From Natronospirillum sp965602035 (lineage in GTDB: Bacteria > Pseudomonadota > Gammaproteobacteria > Pseudomonadales > Natronospirillaceae), in NCBI GenBank assembly GCA_965602035.1, contig OZ271919.1:186001-250000 (forward strand): a DNA stretch of 64,000 nt, in the 5' to 3' direction. The position numbers were made by a program, and so were the translations under genes. Positions 1 to 7,674 of this stretch are shown piece by piece. Position 1 is the first letter of the stretch, and each line of letters opens with the position of its first letter. The notes under the pieces were generated by a model that was given only the letters and a program-made list of their open reading frames with translations, did not search any database and was not told where the DNA came from.

Positions 1-85
1 TTGCAGAAATCCAACAAAAAACAAAAAATCGATTTATTGGGACTCTAGCGATATACTGAGAATGGAGTCAAGGAATTTTTGGCAT

Positions 86-97
86 ACGGTATACCAT
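86..97. promoter_or_regulatory. Candidate GntR operator (ACGGTATACCAT)
   Basis: A near-perfect palindrome with core GGTATACC at 88-95 lies 36 bases before the first regulator's GTG start. It differs by one base from the perfect palindrome at 845-856 upstream of the creatininase-family gene. FCD-type GntR regulators commonly bind short palindromes of the TGGTnnnACCA type, so autoregulation by the adjacent regulator is a reasonable inference. Confidence 0.55.
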
Positions 98-132
98 TTT
101 GATATGATTTTTTGGAATAAAAAGGAGGCTGT

Positions 133-798
133 GTGCAACAAAAGGTAGAAGTGGTGAATAGCAGCAGCCTCGCCAGCCGAGTGTATGCGGAGCTACGGAA
201 TGACCTTCTCAATGGGGTGATCCCCGCTGGCCGTCGCATCAACATTTCGACGCTCAAAGATCATTACAGGATAGGGCTGAGTCCGCTGCGGGAGGCGCTG
301 AACCGGCTGGCTGCCACGGGCCTGCTCGAACAGCAGAGTCAGCGCGGTTTTTACGTGCCGCAACGCACGAAGAAAGAACTCGGCGACATAATTCGGCTGC
401 GCAAGGAGCTTGAGGGTTATGCCGTGGCCCGTTCTGTTGCAATGGGCGATGCCCAGTGGGAGGCCGAAGTGCTGGCCGCCGGGCACCGGTTGAAGCGTTA
501 TGACCGGGAAACGGATAAATCCCAGGAATGGGAGCAACTGCACTCAGCGTTTCATGGCGCGCTGCTGGCCGGTTGCGGGTCACCCTGGACGCTTCGTTTC
601 ATCCAGCAACTGCATGATCAGTTTGACCGCTACCGACGACCGGCGCCGTTTAACGCCGCGTTGCGAGCTGAGCTGAATACGCAGCACGAGATGCTGGTTG
701 AGCTGGCGCTGGCCCGGGATGCAGTGGCGGCGAGAGAGCTGGTGCACGCCCATATTGATCTGTCGAGCCAGGTGGCGCGCGAAAGCTGCCTCGATTAG
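133..798 (+). CDS. GntR family transcriptional regulator, FCD domain
   Basis: A 221-residue DNA-binding regulator. The winged helix occupies about residues 11-75, with the recognition segment SPLREALNRL at 50-59 and the wing RGFYV at 71-75. The FCD effector domain covers about 82-215, with candidate metal-binding histidines at H141, H185 and H207. The GTG start follows AAAGGAGG at 121-128 with a 4-base spacer. It is closely similar in layout and motifs to the regulator at 26637-27326 (shared GD..WEA..LAA.H.L and SGCGS-like segments), so the two are probably paralogues of the CsiR/GlaR type. GGTATACC palindromes lie both before this gene and before the creatininase-family gene, which suggests that this protein controls both. 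The effector is unknown; FCD regulators usually sense small organic acids. Confidence 0.9.
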   Translation: MQQKVEVVNSSSLASRVYAELRNDLLNGVIPAGRRINISTLKDHYRIGLSPLREALNRLAATGLLEQQSQRGFYVPQRTKKELGDIIRLRKELEGYAVARSVAMGDAQWEAEVLAAGHRLKRYDRETDKSQEWEQLHSAFHGALLAGCGSPWTLRFIQQLHDQFDRYRRPAPFNAALRAELNTQHEMLVELALARDAVAARELVHAHIDLSSQVARESCLD

Positions 799-844
799 CG
801 GACAATACCGGTCAAGCTGCTCAGGATTGCCATTACTTCGAATT

Positions 845-856
845 ATGGTATACCAT
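845..856. promoter_or_regulatory. Candidate GntR operator (ATGGTATACCAT)
   Basis: A perfect 12-base palindrome in the AT-rich gap between the first regulator and the creatininase-family gene, about 128 bases before the ATG at 984. It repeats, with one difference, the site at 86-97. It is probably the regulated promoter of the two-gene unit 984-2124. Confidence 0.6.
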
Positions 857-983
857 ATATTTCATTGATGTCCGGTATTGTTGGCTTACAAGCCCATTTT
901 ACGGCTTGTCACCCATGGGGTCACCCGAGTTCCGTGGCATCTGGTCGACCATAAAGCGCTGATCGCGCGGAGGAAAATGTCGA

Positions 984-1781
984 ATGAATGCCTATATCCT
1001 GACTGAAATGACCTGGCCGGAAGTGCAGGAAGCGCTCAACACGGTGAAGATCGCGATCATCCCGGTGGGCGCGCACGAACAACATGGGCCGCACATGAAC
1101 GAGAGCTGCGACGCTGTTCTGGCAGAAGCCATGGCCCGCAAGTTGGCCGAGAGACTGCACCCGGAAGCGCTGGTAGCACCGACTATCAATATGGGTATCT
1201 CGCCGCACCACATGAAGTTCCCCGGGACCATCACGCTGCAACCGGAGACATTGATCGCGATCATGCGCGACATGGTGCGCTCGCTGAAACAGCACGGCAT
1301 AGAGCGGATTCTGTTCATGAACGGCCATGGCGGCAATCAGCCGGTACTGGGCGTTGCCTGTGCGTCACTGTCTCAAGAGTTTGATATCCCGGTGTATTCG
1401 GCCAAGACCACCGCGTCGGCAAAAAATGCCATAGGTCGGCATGTATCGTCCAAGCTGTTCGGCCACAGTTGCGAGCGGGAGGTTTCCGAAGCCTATTACC
1501 TCGCGCCGCAACTCGTGCGCCGTGACCGGCTGACCCCCGGCGATATACGCACAGGTGAGCGTTGGGAGAACCTGCGCCCCGGGAAAGCCATTCAGGGCTA
1601 TTACACCTACGACGAGATGACGCGGAACGGCAACATCGGCGATGCCACCCAGGCCAGCTATGAAGCCGGACGGGAAATTGTCGAGGAAGCACTGGATAAT
1701 CTGGAAGCCGGCGTGCGTGAGCTGCTGGAATATGATCTGAACAACGAAAAACAGCCCGAACCGGCCGGCACCGCCGTGTAA
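984..1781 (+). CDS. Creatininase-family amidohydrolase
   Basis: A 265-residue cytoplasmic metal-dependent hydrolase of the creatinine amidohydrolase family. Family hallmarks are visible: PVGAHEQHGPHM at 27-38 (metal ligands E32 and H34), D43, NGHGGNQP at 113-120 (H115) and GHSCEREVSE at 160-169. The family opens cyclic or linear amides (creatinine, formamidopyrimidine, cofactor precursors), so the substrate cannot be read from the sequence. The start is supported by GGAGG at 969-973. It forms a two-gene unit with the unknown small gene at 1798 (16-base gap) and is preceded by a GntR operator candidate. Its position between two GntR regulators suggests an inducible catabolic role rather than cofactor synthesis. 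Confidence 0.88.
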   Translation: MNAYILTEMTWPEVQEALNTVKIAIIPVGAHEQHGPHMNESCDAVLAEAMARKLAERLHPEALVAPTINMGISPHHMKFPGTITLQPETLIAIMRDMVRSLKQHGIERILFMNGHGGNQPVLGVACASLSQEFDIPVYSAKTTASAKNAIGRHVSSKLFGHSCEREVSEAYYLAPQLVRRDRLTPGDIRTGERWENLRPGKAIQGYYTYDEMTRNGNIGDATQASYEAGREIVEEALDNLEAGVRELLEYDLNNEKQPEPAGTAV

Positions 1782-1797
1782 CGCATCAGCGGAGGAA

Positions 1798-2124
1798 ATG
1801 AACGTGACGACCTATATTCTGATGACCAGCAAGGTGAATGAATACGTTGCCGAGCCGGAACACGGTGTGACCATAGTGAAGGTATTTGACCATTACCTGT
1901 TCGACCAGAAGCGCTCTGAGTTCTCGGTAGGTCGTGTGGAGGCACCAGACGCCCGCGTTCGAATCTCCGAGCTGGGTGAGGGCGGCACTGTGAACTCTAT
2001 TCCATTCAAGTTCTTCGAATCGTTTGATTCAGTGGAAGCGGCTGAGGCAGAGCTGCAGGAGCTCATGGACGCCGACCCGGAGAATACCCGTATTCAACCT
2101 CAGGCTGCTCTCACAGGATCATAG
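1798..2124 (+). CDS. Conserved-looking hypothetical protein, creatininase partner
   Basis: A 108-residue soluble protein of no family I recognise. It starts at an ATG preceded directly by GGAGGAA at 1791-1797. There is no signal peptide and no membrane segment. The N-terminal half alternates hydrophobic and polar residues (TTYILMTSKVNEYV, GVTIVKVFDHYLF), suggesting a small beta-rich fold. The C-terminal part (FDSVEAAEAELQELMDADPE) is predicted helical and acidic. The 16-base gap to the creatininase-family gene implies co-transcription and perhaps a shared substrate or complex. It could be an accessory subunit or a substrate-binding protein; no function is claimed. Confidence 0.7.
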   Translation: MNVTTYILMTSKVNEYVAEPEHGVTIVKVFDHYLFDQKRSEFSVGRVEAPDARVRISELGEGGTVNSIPFKFFESFDSVEAAEAELQELMDADPENTRIQPQAALTGS

Positions 2125-2160
2125 AGTTTGCTTTCGGTGGTATCTGATTAAACATTCGTG

Positions 2161-2871
2161 TCAGCTTTCGGCGGCCGCCTGGCTGGACTGAATATAGGCC
2201 TGCTTGGCTTTTTCGATATGAATGCTGGCGTAACTCTCAGCCAGCTCCGGCCTGCCGTCTCGCACCGCTGTGAGTATGTCGAGGTGCTCATCCAGCGCTT
2301 CATGCACTCGCCCGGGGGTTTGCTTGCTCAGACTGGTGAACGCCCGCACGTAGTCTTTCAGGTCCATCATCATCTCATGCAGCCGCGTATTCTTGGATGC
2401 TTTGCCGATGAGATCGTTGTACTTCAGGTTGTACTCAACGTGCGCGTCCTGCTCGCCGATTTCTTCCATGTTGTGCTTGATCGCCTTCAGCTCACTGATG
2501 ACCTGATCGCATTCGCGGCGCGTCTCTGCATCGATCTTGGTAGCGGCAAGACGCACGGCCATGGACTCGAGTGCGGACAGGATCATGAACACTTCGAGAA
2601 TCTCATCGCGTGAGATCTCATTTACGACAACGCCTTTGCGCGGCAGCGTTGAAACGAACTTCTGTGATTCCAGGCGGAATAACGCTTCACGGATCGGCGT
2701 ACGACTGATGTTCAGCTTCTCCGCAAGGTTTCGCTCCACCAGTCGGTCTCCGGCCTTGTATTCGCCGCGGAGAATGGCGTTCTTGAGATGTGAATACACC
2801 TTGTCGCGAATCGGTTGAATTTCCTTTTCATTGAACCCGTAGTCCGGGCTCCCGGTTCTGTTACTGCTCAT
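2161..2871 (-). CDS. GntR family transcriptional regulator, FCD domain
   Basis: A 236-residue regulator from a different subgroup than the one at 133. The winged helix is at about 20-85 (SRTPIREALFRLE at 56-68, wing PRKGVVV at 77-83) and the FCD helical domain at about 88-225. Candidate ligands are H196 and H218; an asparagine (N152) sits where many FCD proteins have the first histidine. The upstream in-frame GTG at 2895 has no ribosome-binding site, while the ATG at 2871 has a weak AGCAGG, so I use 2871. It converges on the creatininase unit. An inverted repeat at 2905-2918 just before the gene is a likely autoregulatory operator. Confidence 0.88.
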   Translation of the reverse strand: MSSNRTGSPDYGFNEKEIQPIRDKVYSHLKNAILRGEYKAGDRLVERNLAEKLNISRTPIREALFRLESQKFVSTLPRKGVVVNEISRDEILEVFMILSALESMAVRLAATKIDAETRRECDQVISELKAIKHNMEEIGEQDAHVEYNLKYNDLIGKASKNTRLHEMMMDLKDYVRAFTSLSKQTPGRVHEALDEHLDILTAVRDGRPELAESYASIHIEKAKQAYIQSSQAAAES

Positions 2872-2904
2872 TTTGTGCCTGCTCTGTAAAGCCACTACTG
2901 CTGT

Positions 2905-2918
2905 TTATGGTATCATAA
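2905..2918. promoter_or_regulatory. Candidate operator for the second GntR regulator
   Basis: The inverted repeat TTATG-GTAT-CATAA lies 34 bases before the ATG of the regulator at 2161-2871. It resembles but is not identical to the GGTATACC sites at 86-97 and 845-856, consistent with recognition by a related but distinct FCD regulator. Confidence 0.45.
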
Positions 2919-3134
2919 TATCCGTCAGACTACCGCTGCCGCCTGTTTTTCACTGACGGGCATCAGGTGACCGATCGAATGATACCGGTGAGAGCACAGA
3001 CCCGCGACAGGTGAGTTAAATTCACTCATGCGATGAAAATCCATCGTTTGTCGGGCCCCGGCGATTCAGGGATCATACTCACATTCCCGGGGCACATTGA
3101 GGTGCCCTGATCTCAACCATCAGGAGGTGTCACC

Positions 3135-3326
3135 ATGAAATTTGATCTGTCACAAGCTACTGCGAATCTGACTCCGGCCGCCCGTCGCGATCTCGACAAT
3201 GCGCTGGCCCAGATTGAGCGCGCCGAATACCTGTTCGGCGGCCTGGGTAAGGCAACCCGACTGGTTGCTACCCTTGCAGTGAAGGCGTTCGGCGCTTCAC
3301 AACCGGCTTCGCCGAAGCACGCGTAA
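3135..3326 (+). CDS. Small hypothetical protein (63 residues)
   Basis: A 63-residue protein preceded by AGGAGGTG at 3121-3128 with good spacing to the ATG, and followed by a strong terminator at 3387-3417. Its own ribosome-binding site and terminator make it a credible monocistronic gene. The sequence is helical and amphipathic: a polar N-terminal half (ANLTPAARRDLDNALAQIERAEYL) and a more hydrophobic second half (ATRLVATLAVKAFG) that could touch a membrane. I recognise no family; phasin-like or stress-associated short helical proteins have similar composition, but that is only a resemblance. Confidence 0.65.
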   Translation: MKFDLSQATANLTPAARRDLDNALAQIERAEYLFGGLGKATRLVATLAVKAFGASQPASPKHA

Positions 3327-3386
3327 AGCGTTCCGGGGTTCGGGCCGGGTTCCGGTCCGGATCGCCGATAGCTTCCCCTCTACTTC

Positions 3387-3417
3387 AACCGCTGGTGAAT
3401 TCACCAGCGGTTTTTTT
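3387..3417. terminator. Rho-independent terminator
   Basis: A perfect 26-base palindrome (13-base arms, CCGCTGGTGAA and its complement) is followed directly by a run of seven T at 3411-3417. It ends the small gene at 3135. The complementary A pair on the other side is short, so it is probably mainly active on the plus strand, with possible bidirectional use for the converging gene at 3433. Confidence 0.9.
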
Positions 3418-3432
3418 GTGCGCCGTTACCGG

Positions 3433-4389
3433 TCAGCGCATCACCTGTTCCAGTTCGTGCAGCGTGCGCATGGCCGGCATACAGGACTGAATGCTGGATT
3501 CGGGCTCACGCCCGGTCTGGATGGCCTTAAAGAATGCCCGTTGCTCAGCTTCCACGCCGTTGGCGGGGCCGGGCATGAGATGCAGATCGACCGGATGTCC
3601 GTGGCCATCCGTCAATGCATCATAGTTGGCAATGTAGGTTCCATGGTCACAAATGTAACGGAAATCCGTTCCCAGCGGCCCGTCGTTGTTGAAACTCAGG
3701 GCGAGCGTGCATAGCGCGCCACCGGGGGACTTGAGGCCAATACTCATGTCCATGGCAATACCGAGCTCCGGGTGCAGCGGACCTTGCATGGCCTGTACAG
3801 CACTCGGGGGTGCACCGGTCTGGTAATGAAACAGGTCTACCGTGTGGCAGGCATGATGCCAGAGTAGGTGGTCGGTCCAGTTACGGGGTTCCCCCAGCGC
3901 ATTCCGGTTACTGCGTCGGAAGAACCGGGTGTGAACCTCGAGATGTTGTAATGAGAGCTCTCCGGCGTGCATTCGCTCATGCAGCCAGCGATGACCGGGG
4001 TTGAAACGGCGGGTGTGGCCGGCCATGGCGACCAGGCCCGTTTCACGCTGCACCTGAGCCAGTGCTTCTGCGTCCGCCAGGCTATCCGCCATCGGAATCT
4101 CCACCAGAACAGGCTTGCCGGCTCGCAGGCATGCCATGGCCTGAGCGGCATGCAATGGTGTTGGTGTGGCAAGAATAACCGCATCAATGGACCTGTCACT
4201 GAGTGCGTCTTCCAGTGAATCAGTACCTCGGGCCCCGGGATGCTCGGCCAGCACTGCCGTCAGGTCATCAGTGGGCGCTCCGATGAGGCAGGCAACACGC
4301 GCAGACGGAATGGCCGCGAGTGCCGTGAGGTGCTGGCGGCCGAAGGCCCCGGCGGCGCCGGCGACGGCAATATTCAGTGTGTCTCTCAT
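3433..4389 (-). CDS. ligC: Gfo/Idh/MocA dehydrogenase, LigC/PmdC-like (4-carboxy-2-hydroxymuconate-6-semialdehyde dehydrogenase)
   Basis: A 318-residue NAD(P)-dependent oxidoreductase. The Rossmann motif VAGAAGAFG is near the N-terminus. The usual EKP motif reads EIP (GKPVLVEIPMADS), followed by GHTRRFNPGH and WTDHLLWHHACHTVDLFHY. From memory these motifs, together with LGIAMDMSI and SFNNDGPLGTDFRYICDHGTYIA, are typical of LigC/PmdC of the protocatechuate 4,5-cleavage pathway, where EIP is normal. That assignment needs a database check; a sugar dehydrogenase of the same superfamily is the alternative. The start at 4389 is chosen over the 28-codon upstream extension because AGGAG precedes it by 8 bases. 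It is divergent from frcB and no ring-cleavage genes are nearby. Confidence 0.7.
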   Translation of the reverse strand: MRDTLNIAVAGAAGAFGRQHLTALAAIPSARVACLIGAPTDDLTAVLAEHPGARGTDSLEDALSDRSIDAVILATPTPLHAAQAMACLRAGKPVLVEIPMADSLADAEALAQVQRETGLVAMAGHTRRFNPGHRWLHERMHAGELSLQHLEVHTRFFRRSNRNALGEPRNWTDHLLWHHACHTVDLFHYQTGAPPSAVQAMQGPLHPELGIAMDMSIGLKSPGGALCTLALSFNNDGPLGTDFRYICDHGTYIANYDALTDGHGHPVDLHLMPGPANGVEAEQRAFFKAIQTGREPESSIQSCMPAMRTLHELEQVMR

Positions 4390-4523
4390 CTCCGAATCTC
4401 CTGGTAACGTCGGACGGTCGCTGTGGCCATCGGCCGATGATAAGTGAATAGACGGCTCTGTAACACTGGGCAAAAAAGTCTGAAAACGGTCAAGCTAATA
4501 ATTAATTCATTTAAAAGTAAGTA

Positions 4524-4551
4524 TTGACTGGCCCAGCGAGGCGCGTAGTAT
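4524..4551 (+). promoter_or_regulatory. Sigma-70 promoter of the frc operon
   Basis: A -35 TTGACT at 4524-4529 and a -10 TAGTAT at 4546-4551 are separated by 16 bases. They are preceded by an AT-rich tract at about 4495-4520 that could be an UP element or the operator of the ROK regulator encoded at 9339-10544. The predicted start is about 125 bases before the frcB ATG. Confidence 0.55.
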
Positions 4552-4684
4552 CGAGTTGAACTGGCGGTGGCCGTCACGCTGAGTTGTCGTGTCAGAGCAG
4601 CCTTCAGTTATGACAGTCGTGATCTCTGACAACAACGATACCGACAGAGATGCGATGGCTGATTGAAAACCGTGGAGGAAAACA

Positions 4685-5710
4685 ATGAAAACTATCAAGC
4701 CAGCGGTGGCGCTATTGCTCGCCGCATCCGCAATCACCGGGCAGGCCGTAGCCGACGAACATGCGGCGAGTGCATGCCTCATTACCAAAACAGAGACCAA
4801 TCCGTTTTTCGTCAAGATGCGGGAAGGTGCTGAAGCCAAGGCCGAAGAGCTCGGCATGGAACTCAAGTCCTTTGCCGGCCGCATTGACGGTGACCACTCG
4901 ACGCAGGTTCAGGCCATTGAAACCTGCATCGCCGATGGCGCCGACGGTATCCTGCTGACCGCTTCCGATACCTCGGCGATTGTGTCGTCCGTAGAGCAGG
5001 CACGCGAGGCCGGCCTGGTTGTCATCGCGCTCGATACGCCGCTGGACCCGGCGAGCGCCGCTGACGCCACCTTCGCAACAGACAACTTCCGGGCCGGTGA
5101 GCTGGGTGGTGAATGGGCCCGGGCGCAATTGGGTGATGACGCTGAAGATGCGCGCATCGGGTTGCTGAACATCAATGTCAGCCAGCCATCCGTTGGTGTG
5201 CTGAGAAACCAGGGTTTTCTGACCGGCTTCGGCATTGATATCGGTGATGACAGCCGCTGGGGCGATGAAACAGACCCGCGCATTGTCGGGCAGGACGTAT
5301 CAGACGGCAACGAAGAAGGTGGTCGTGAGGGTATGGAGAATCTGCTGGCAGCCGACCCGAGCATCAATGTGGTGTATACCATCAATGAACCGGCGGCAGC
5401 CGGTGCTTATCAGGCACTTCGTGCCATGGGCCGTCAAGACGACGTGCTGATCGTCTCCGTTGATGGCAGTTGCTCAGGTGTGGCCGACGTTCGCGACGGC
5501 GTTATCGGCGCCACGGCGCAGCAGTACCCGCTGCGCATGGCATCGCTGGGTATGGAAGCCATTGCGGAGTACGCCAGAAGTGGCACCGCCCCCGGACCGA
5601 CTCCCGGCAAGGATTTCTACGACACCGGGGTTAACCTCGTTACTGACAACCCGGTCTCGTCCGTAGACTCCATCTCTGTTGATGAAGGTATGGATCTCTG
5701 CTGGGGATAA
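4685..5710 (+). CDS. frcB: Sugar ABC transporter periplasmic binding protein, FrcB-like
   Basis: A 341-residue type I periplasmic sugar-binding protein. The signal peptide is residues 1-23, with cleavage near AVA-D24. The mature protein has the peripla_BP_4 pattern: TNPFFVKMREGAEAKA, DGILLTASDTSAI, VIALDTPLDP and TINEPAAAGAYQAL. GGAGG lies 6 bases before the ATG. Gene order with a permease, an ATPase and a P-loop sugar kinase matches the frcBCAK fructose system known from Sinorhizobium. The mature protein is rich in Asp and Glu, as expected for a salt-exposed periplasm. Ribose, mannose or another ketose cannot be excluded. A strong hairpin at 5721-5750 follows the stop codon. Confidence 0.85.
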   Translation: MKTIKPAVALLLAASAITGQAVADEHAASACLITKTETNPFFVKMREGAEAKAEELGMELKSFAGRIDGDHSTQVQAIETCIADGADGILLTASDTSAIVSSVEQAREAGLVVIALDTPLDPASAADATFATDNFRAGELGGEWARAQLGDDAEDARIGLLNINVSQPSVGVLRNQGFLTGFGIDIGDDSRWGDETDPRIVGQDVSDGNEEGGREGMENLLAADPSINVVYTINEPAAAGAYQALRAMGRQDDVLIVSVDGSCSGVADVRDGVIGATAQQYPLRMASLGMEAIAEYARSGTAPGPTPGKDFYDTGVNLVTDNPVSSVDSISVDEGMDLCWG

Positions 5711-5720
5711 CACTGTCTGG

Positions 5721-5750
5721 TACCGGCCGTAACGTTTTTTACGGCCGGTA
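5721..5750. terminator. Intra-operon hairpin between frcB and frcC
   Basis: Two 12-base complementary arms (TACCGGCCGTAA at 5721-5732 and its complement at 5739-5750) enclose a T-rich 6-base loop. No T-run follows, so it is more likely a partial terminator or a 3'-end stabiliser of the binding-protein mRNA than a full stop. A short TGGCC tandem repeat follows at about 5750-5765. Confidence 0.7.
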
Positions 5751-5827
5751 TGGCCTGGCCTGGCCTGTCCGGGCCGGGCCTGCAAGACGCCCAATCGTGA
5801 AGGCATTACCCGGGAGGTAACATAACC

Positions 5828-6889
5828 GTGGCTGAATCCGAAAAATCGGCAACCGGAGCGGTAAGGGAGCCGGGAGGGCCCGTATCGTTCGACGAGTCGT
5901 CTGTGGGTACGGTGCGCCGCATCCAGAATGTGCTCCATATGAATCCCTCACTGATTCCCCTGGTGGTGCTGGTCTTCTCCATCGCCATATTCGGGGTATT
6001 GCTGGGCTCCCGCTTTTTTTCCCCGTTTGCGCTCACTCTTATTCTGCAGCAGGTCCAGATCGTGGGGATCATTGCTGCCGCCCAGAGCCTGATCATACTC
6101 ACCAAAGGTATCGATCTGTCGGTTGGCGCGGTCATGGTACTGTCGTCGGTGGTAATGGGGCAGTTCACGTTTCGCTACGGCATACCCGCGCCGATCAGCG
6201 TGCTGTGCGGCCTGTTGTGCGGTATGACATGCGGCATGATAAGCGGGCTGCTGGTGTCACGGGTCAAACTGCCACCGTTTATCGTCACCCTCGGGATGTG
6301 GCAGATTGTGCTGGCGACCAATTTCCTCTATTCCCGCAATGAGACGATACGGGCGCAGGTCATCGAAGAAAATGCGCCGCTGCTGCAGTTGTTCGGCGCC
6401 AAGGTCACGATCGGTGGCGCCGTATTTACTGTGGGCAGTGTATTCCTGATCGTGCTCATATTCGTTCTCGCGTATGCGCTCAAGCATACAGCCTGGGGTC
6501 GGCATGTATACGCCGTGGGCGACGACATAGAGGCGGCTGAACTGTCCGGTGTGAAAACGGGGCGTGTGCTGTTGTCTGTTTATATGCTGTCGGGGCTTAT
6601 CTGCGCGTTTGCAGGCTGGGCACTGATCGGCCGAATCGGGTCGGTGTCGCCAACAGCCGGACAACTTGCCAACATTGAATCCATAACCGCGGTCGTGATC
6701 GGAGGCATTTCCCTGTTCGGCGGGCGGGGCTCGATCCTCGGCACGCTATTCGGTGCGCTGATTGTCGGTGTCTTCACGCTGGGCCTGCGACTCCTGGGCG
6801 CCGACGCACAGTGGACGTACCTGCTGATCGGTGTGCTGATCATCAGCGCCGTTGCCGTCGACCAGTGGATCAGGAGGGCTTCACTATGA
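5828..6889 (+). CDS. frcC: Sugar ABC transporter permease, FrcC-like
   Basis: A 353-residue inner-membrane permease of the ribose/fructose (BPD_transp_2) family. A polar N-terminal extension of about 38 residues precedes roughly 8-10 membrane segments starting at LIPLVVLVFSIAIFGVL. The family motif IVTLGMWQIV and the cytoplasmic loop YAVGDDIEAAELSGVKTGRV (coupling helix, about 227-246) contact the ATPase. The GTG start follows GGGAGGT at 5811-5817 with 10 bases between. Its stop overlaps the frcA start (ATGA), which indicates translational coupling. Confidence 0.88.
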   Translation: MAESEKSATGAVREPGGPVSFDESSVGTVRRIQNVLHMNPSLIPLVVLVFSIAIFGVLLGSRFFSPFALTLILQQVQIVGIIAAAQSLIILTKGIDLSVGAVMVLSSVVMGQFTFRYGIPAPISVLCGLLCGMTCGMISGLLVSRVKLPPFIVTLGMWQIVLATNFLYSRNETIRAQVIEENAPLLQLFGAKVTIGGAVFTVGSVFLIVLIFVLAYALKHTAWGRHVYAVGDDIEAAELSGVKTGRVLLSVYMLSGLICAFAGWALIGRIGSVSPTAGQLANIESITAVVIGGISLFGGRGSILGTLFGALIVGVFTLGLRLLGADAQWTYLLIGVLIISAVAVDQWIRRASL

Positions 6890-7671
6890 CAGACCGCACA
6901 CCCATTCTGCAGGCCAGAGGGCTGGTCAAGAATTTCGGCCGTGTCGTTGCTCTGGACCATTGTGACTTTGAGCTTTATCCCGGAGAAGTGCTCGGCGTGA
7001 TCGGCGACAACGGCGCCGGCAAATCCACACTGATCAAGGCGTTGACGGGTGCCCTGGTGCCGGATCAGGGCGAGATCTCCGTCGATGGCAGGCCCATGCG
7101 GTTTACGTCACCACTTGACGCCAGAGAGCAGGGCATTGAGACGGTCTATCAGCAATTGGCGATGTCCACGGCATTGTCGATCACCGACAATATGTTCATG
7201 GGGCGGGAACTGCGCAAACCGGGGTTCATGGGGAAGGTTCTGCGGCAGTTGGACCGGCCGGAAATGGAACGGCAGGCGCGTGAGAAACTCACAGAACTGG
7301 GGCTGCTTACGATCCAGAACATCCGGCAACCGGTCGAGACGCTCTCCGGGGGACAGCGCCAGGGTGTGGCAGTGGCGCGTGCTGCTGCCTTTGGTTCCAA
7401 ACTGATTGTACTGGACGAACCCACAGCGGCGCTTGGGGTGAAAGAAAGCCGCAGGGTGCTTGAACTGATTTCCGAGGTAAAAGCGCGCGGCATTCCTATT
7501 CTGCTGATCAGCCACAATATGCCGCACGTTTTCGAGGTTGCGGACCGCATTCATATACATCGATTGGGGCGTCGGTTGTGCGTTGTTGATCCGGCAACCT
7601 GTGCCATGAACGATGCGGTCGCACTGATGACCGGCGCGAGCGAACCGGAAAACATCAAGGGAGTCATGTGA
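6886..7671 (+). CDS. frcA: Sugar ABC transporter ATP-binding protein, FrcA-like
   Basis: A 261-residue ATPase with a single ABC domain, as in FrcA, unlike the two-domain RbsA type. Walker A GDNGAGKS is at 40-47, the Q-loop at TVYQQLAM, the signature LSGGQRQGVAVARA near 144, Walker B LIVLDEP near 165 and the H-loop LLISHN near 200. I reject the 25-codon upstream in-frame extension because the ATG at 6886 overlaps the permease stop in the usual ATGA arrangement. Confidence 0.9.
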   Translation: MTDRTPILQARGLVKNFGRVVALDHCDFELYPGEVLGVIGDNGAGKSTLIKALTGALVPDQGEISVDGRPMRFTSPLDAREQGIETVYQQLAMSTALSITDNMFMGRELRKPGFMGKVLRQLDRPEMERQAREKLTELGLLTIQNIRQPVETLSGGQRQGVAVARAAAFGSKLIVLDEPTAALGVKESRRVLELISEVKARGIPILLISHNMPHVFEVADRIHIHRLGRRLCVVDPATCAMNDAVALMTGASEPENIKGVM

Positions 7672-7674
7672 TCG

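Noticed and set aside
3433..4389. Loss of catalytic lysine in the Gfo/Idh EKP motif as a sign of inactivity
   Set aside because: EIP in this position appears normal for the LigC/PmdC group as I recall it, so it is not evidence of a dead enzyme.
5750..5795. TGGCC tandem repeat as a possible minisatellite
   Set aside because: Only about three imperfect units next to a hairpin; too short to call a repeat array.
6811..6885. N-terminal extension of the FrcA ATPase
   Set aside because: The extra 25 residues lie inside the permease codons and read as Arg/Asp-rich noise; the ATGA overlap start at 6886 is better.
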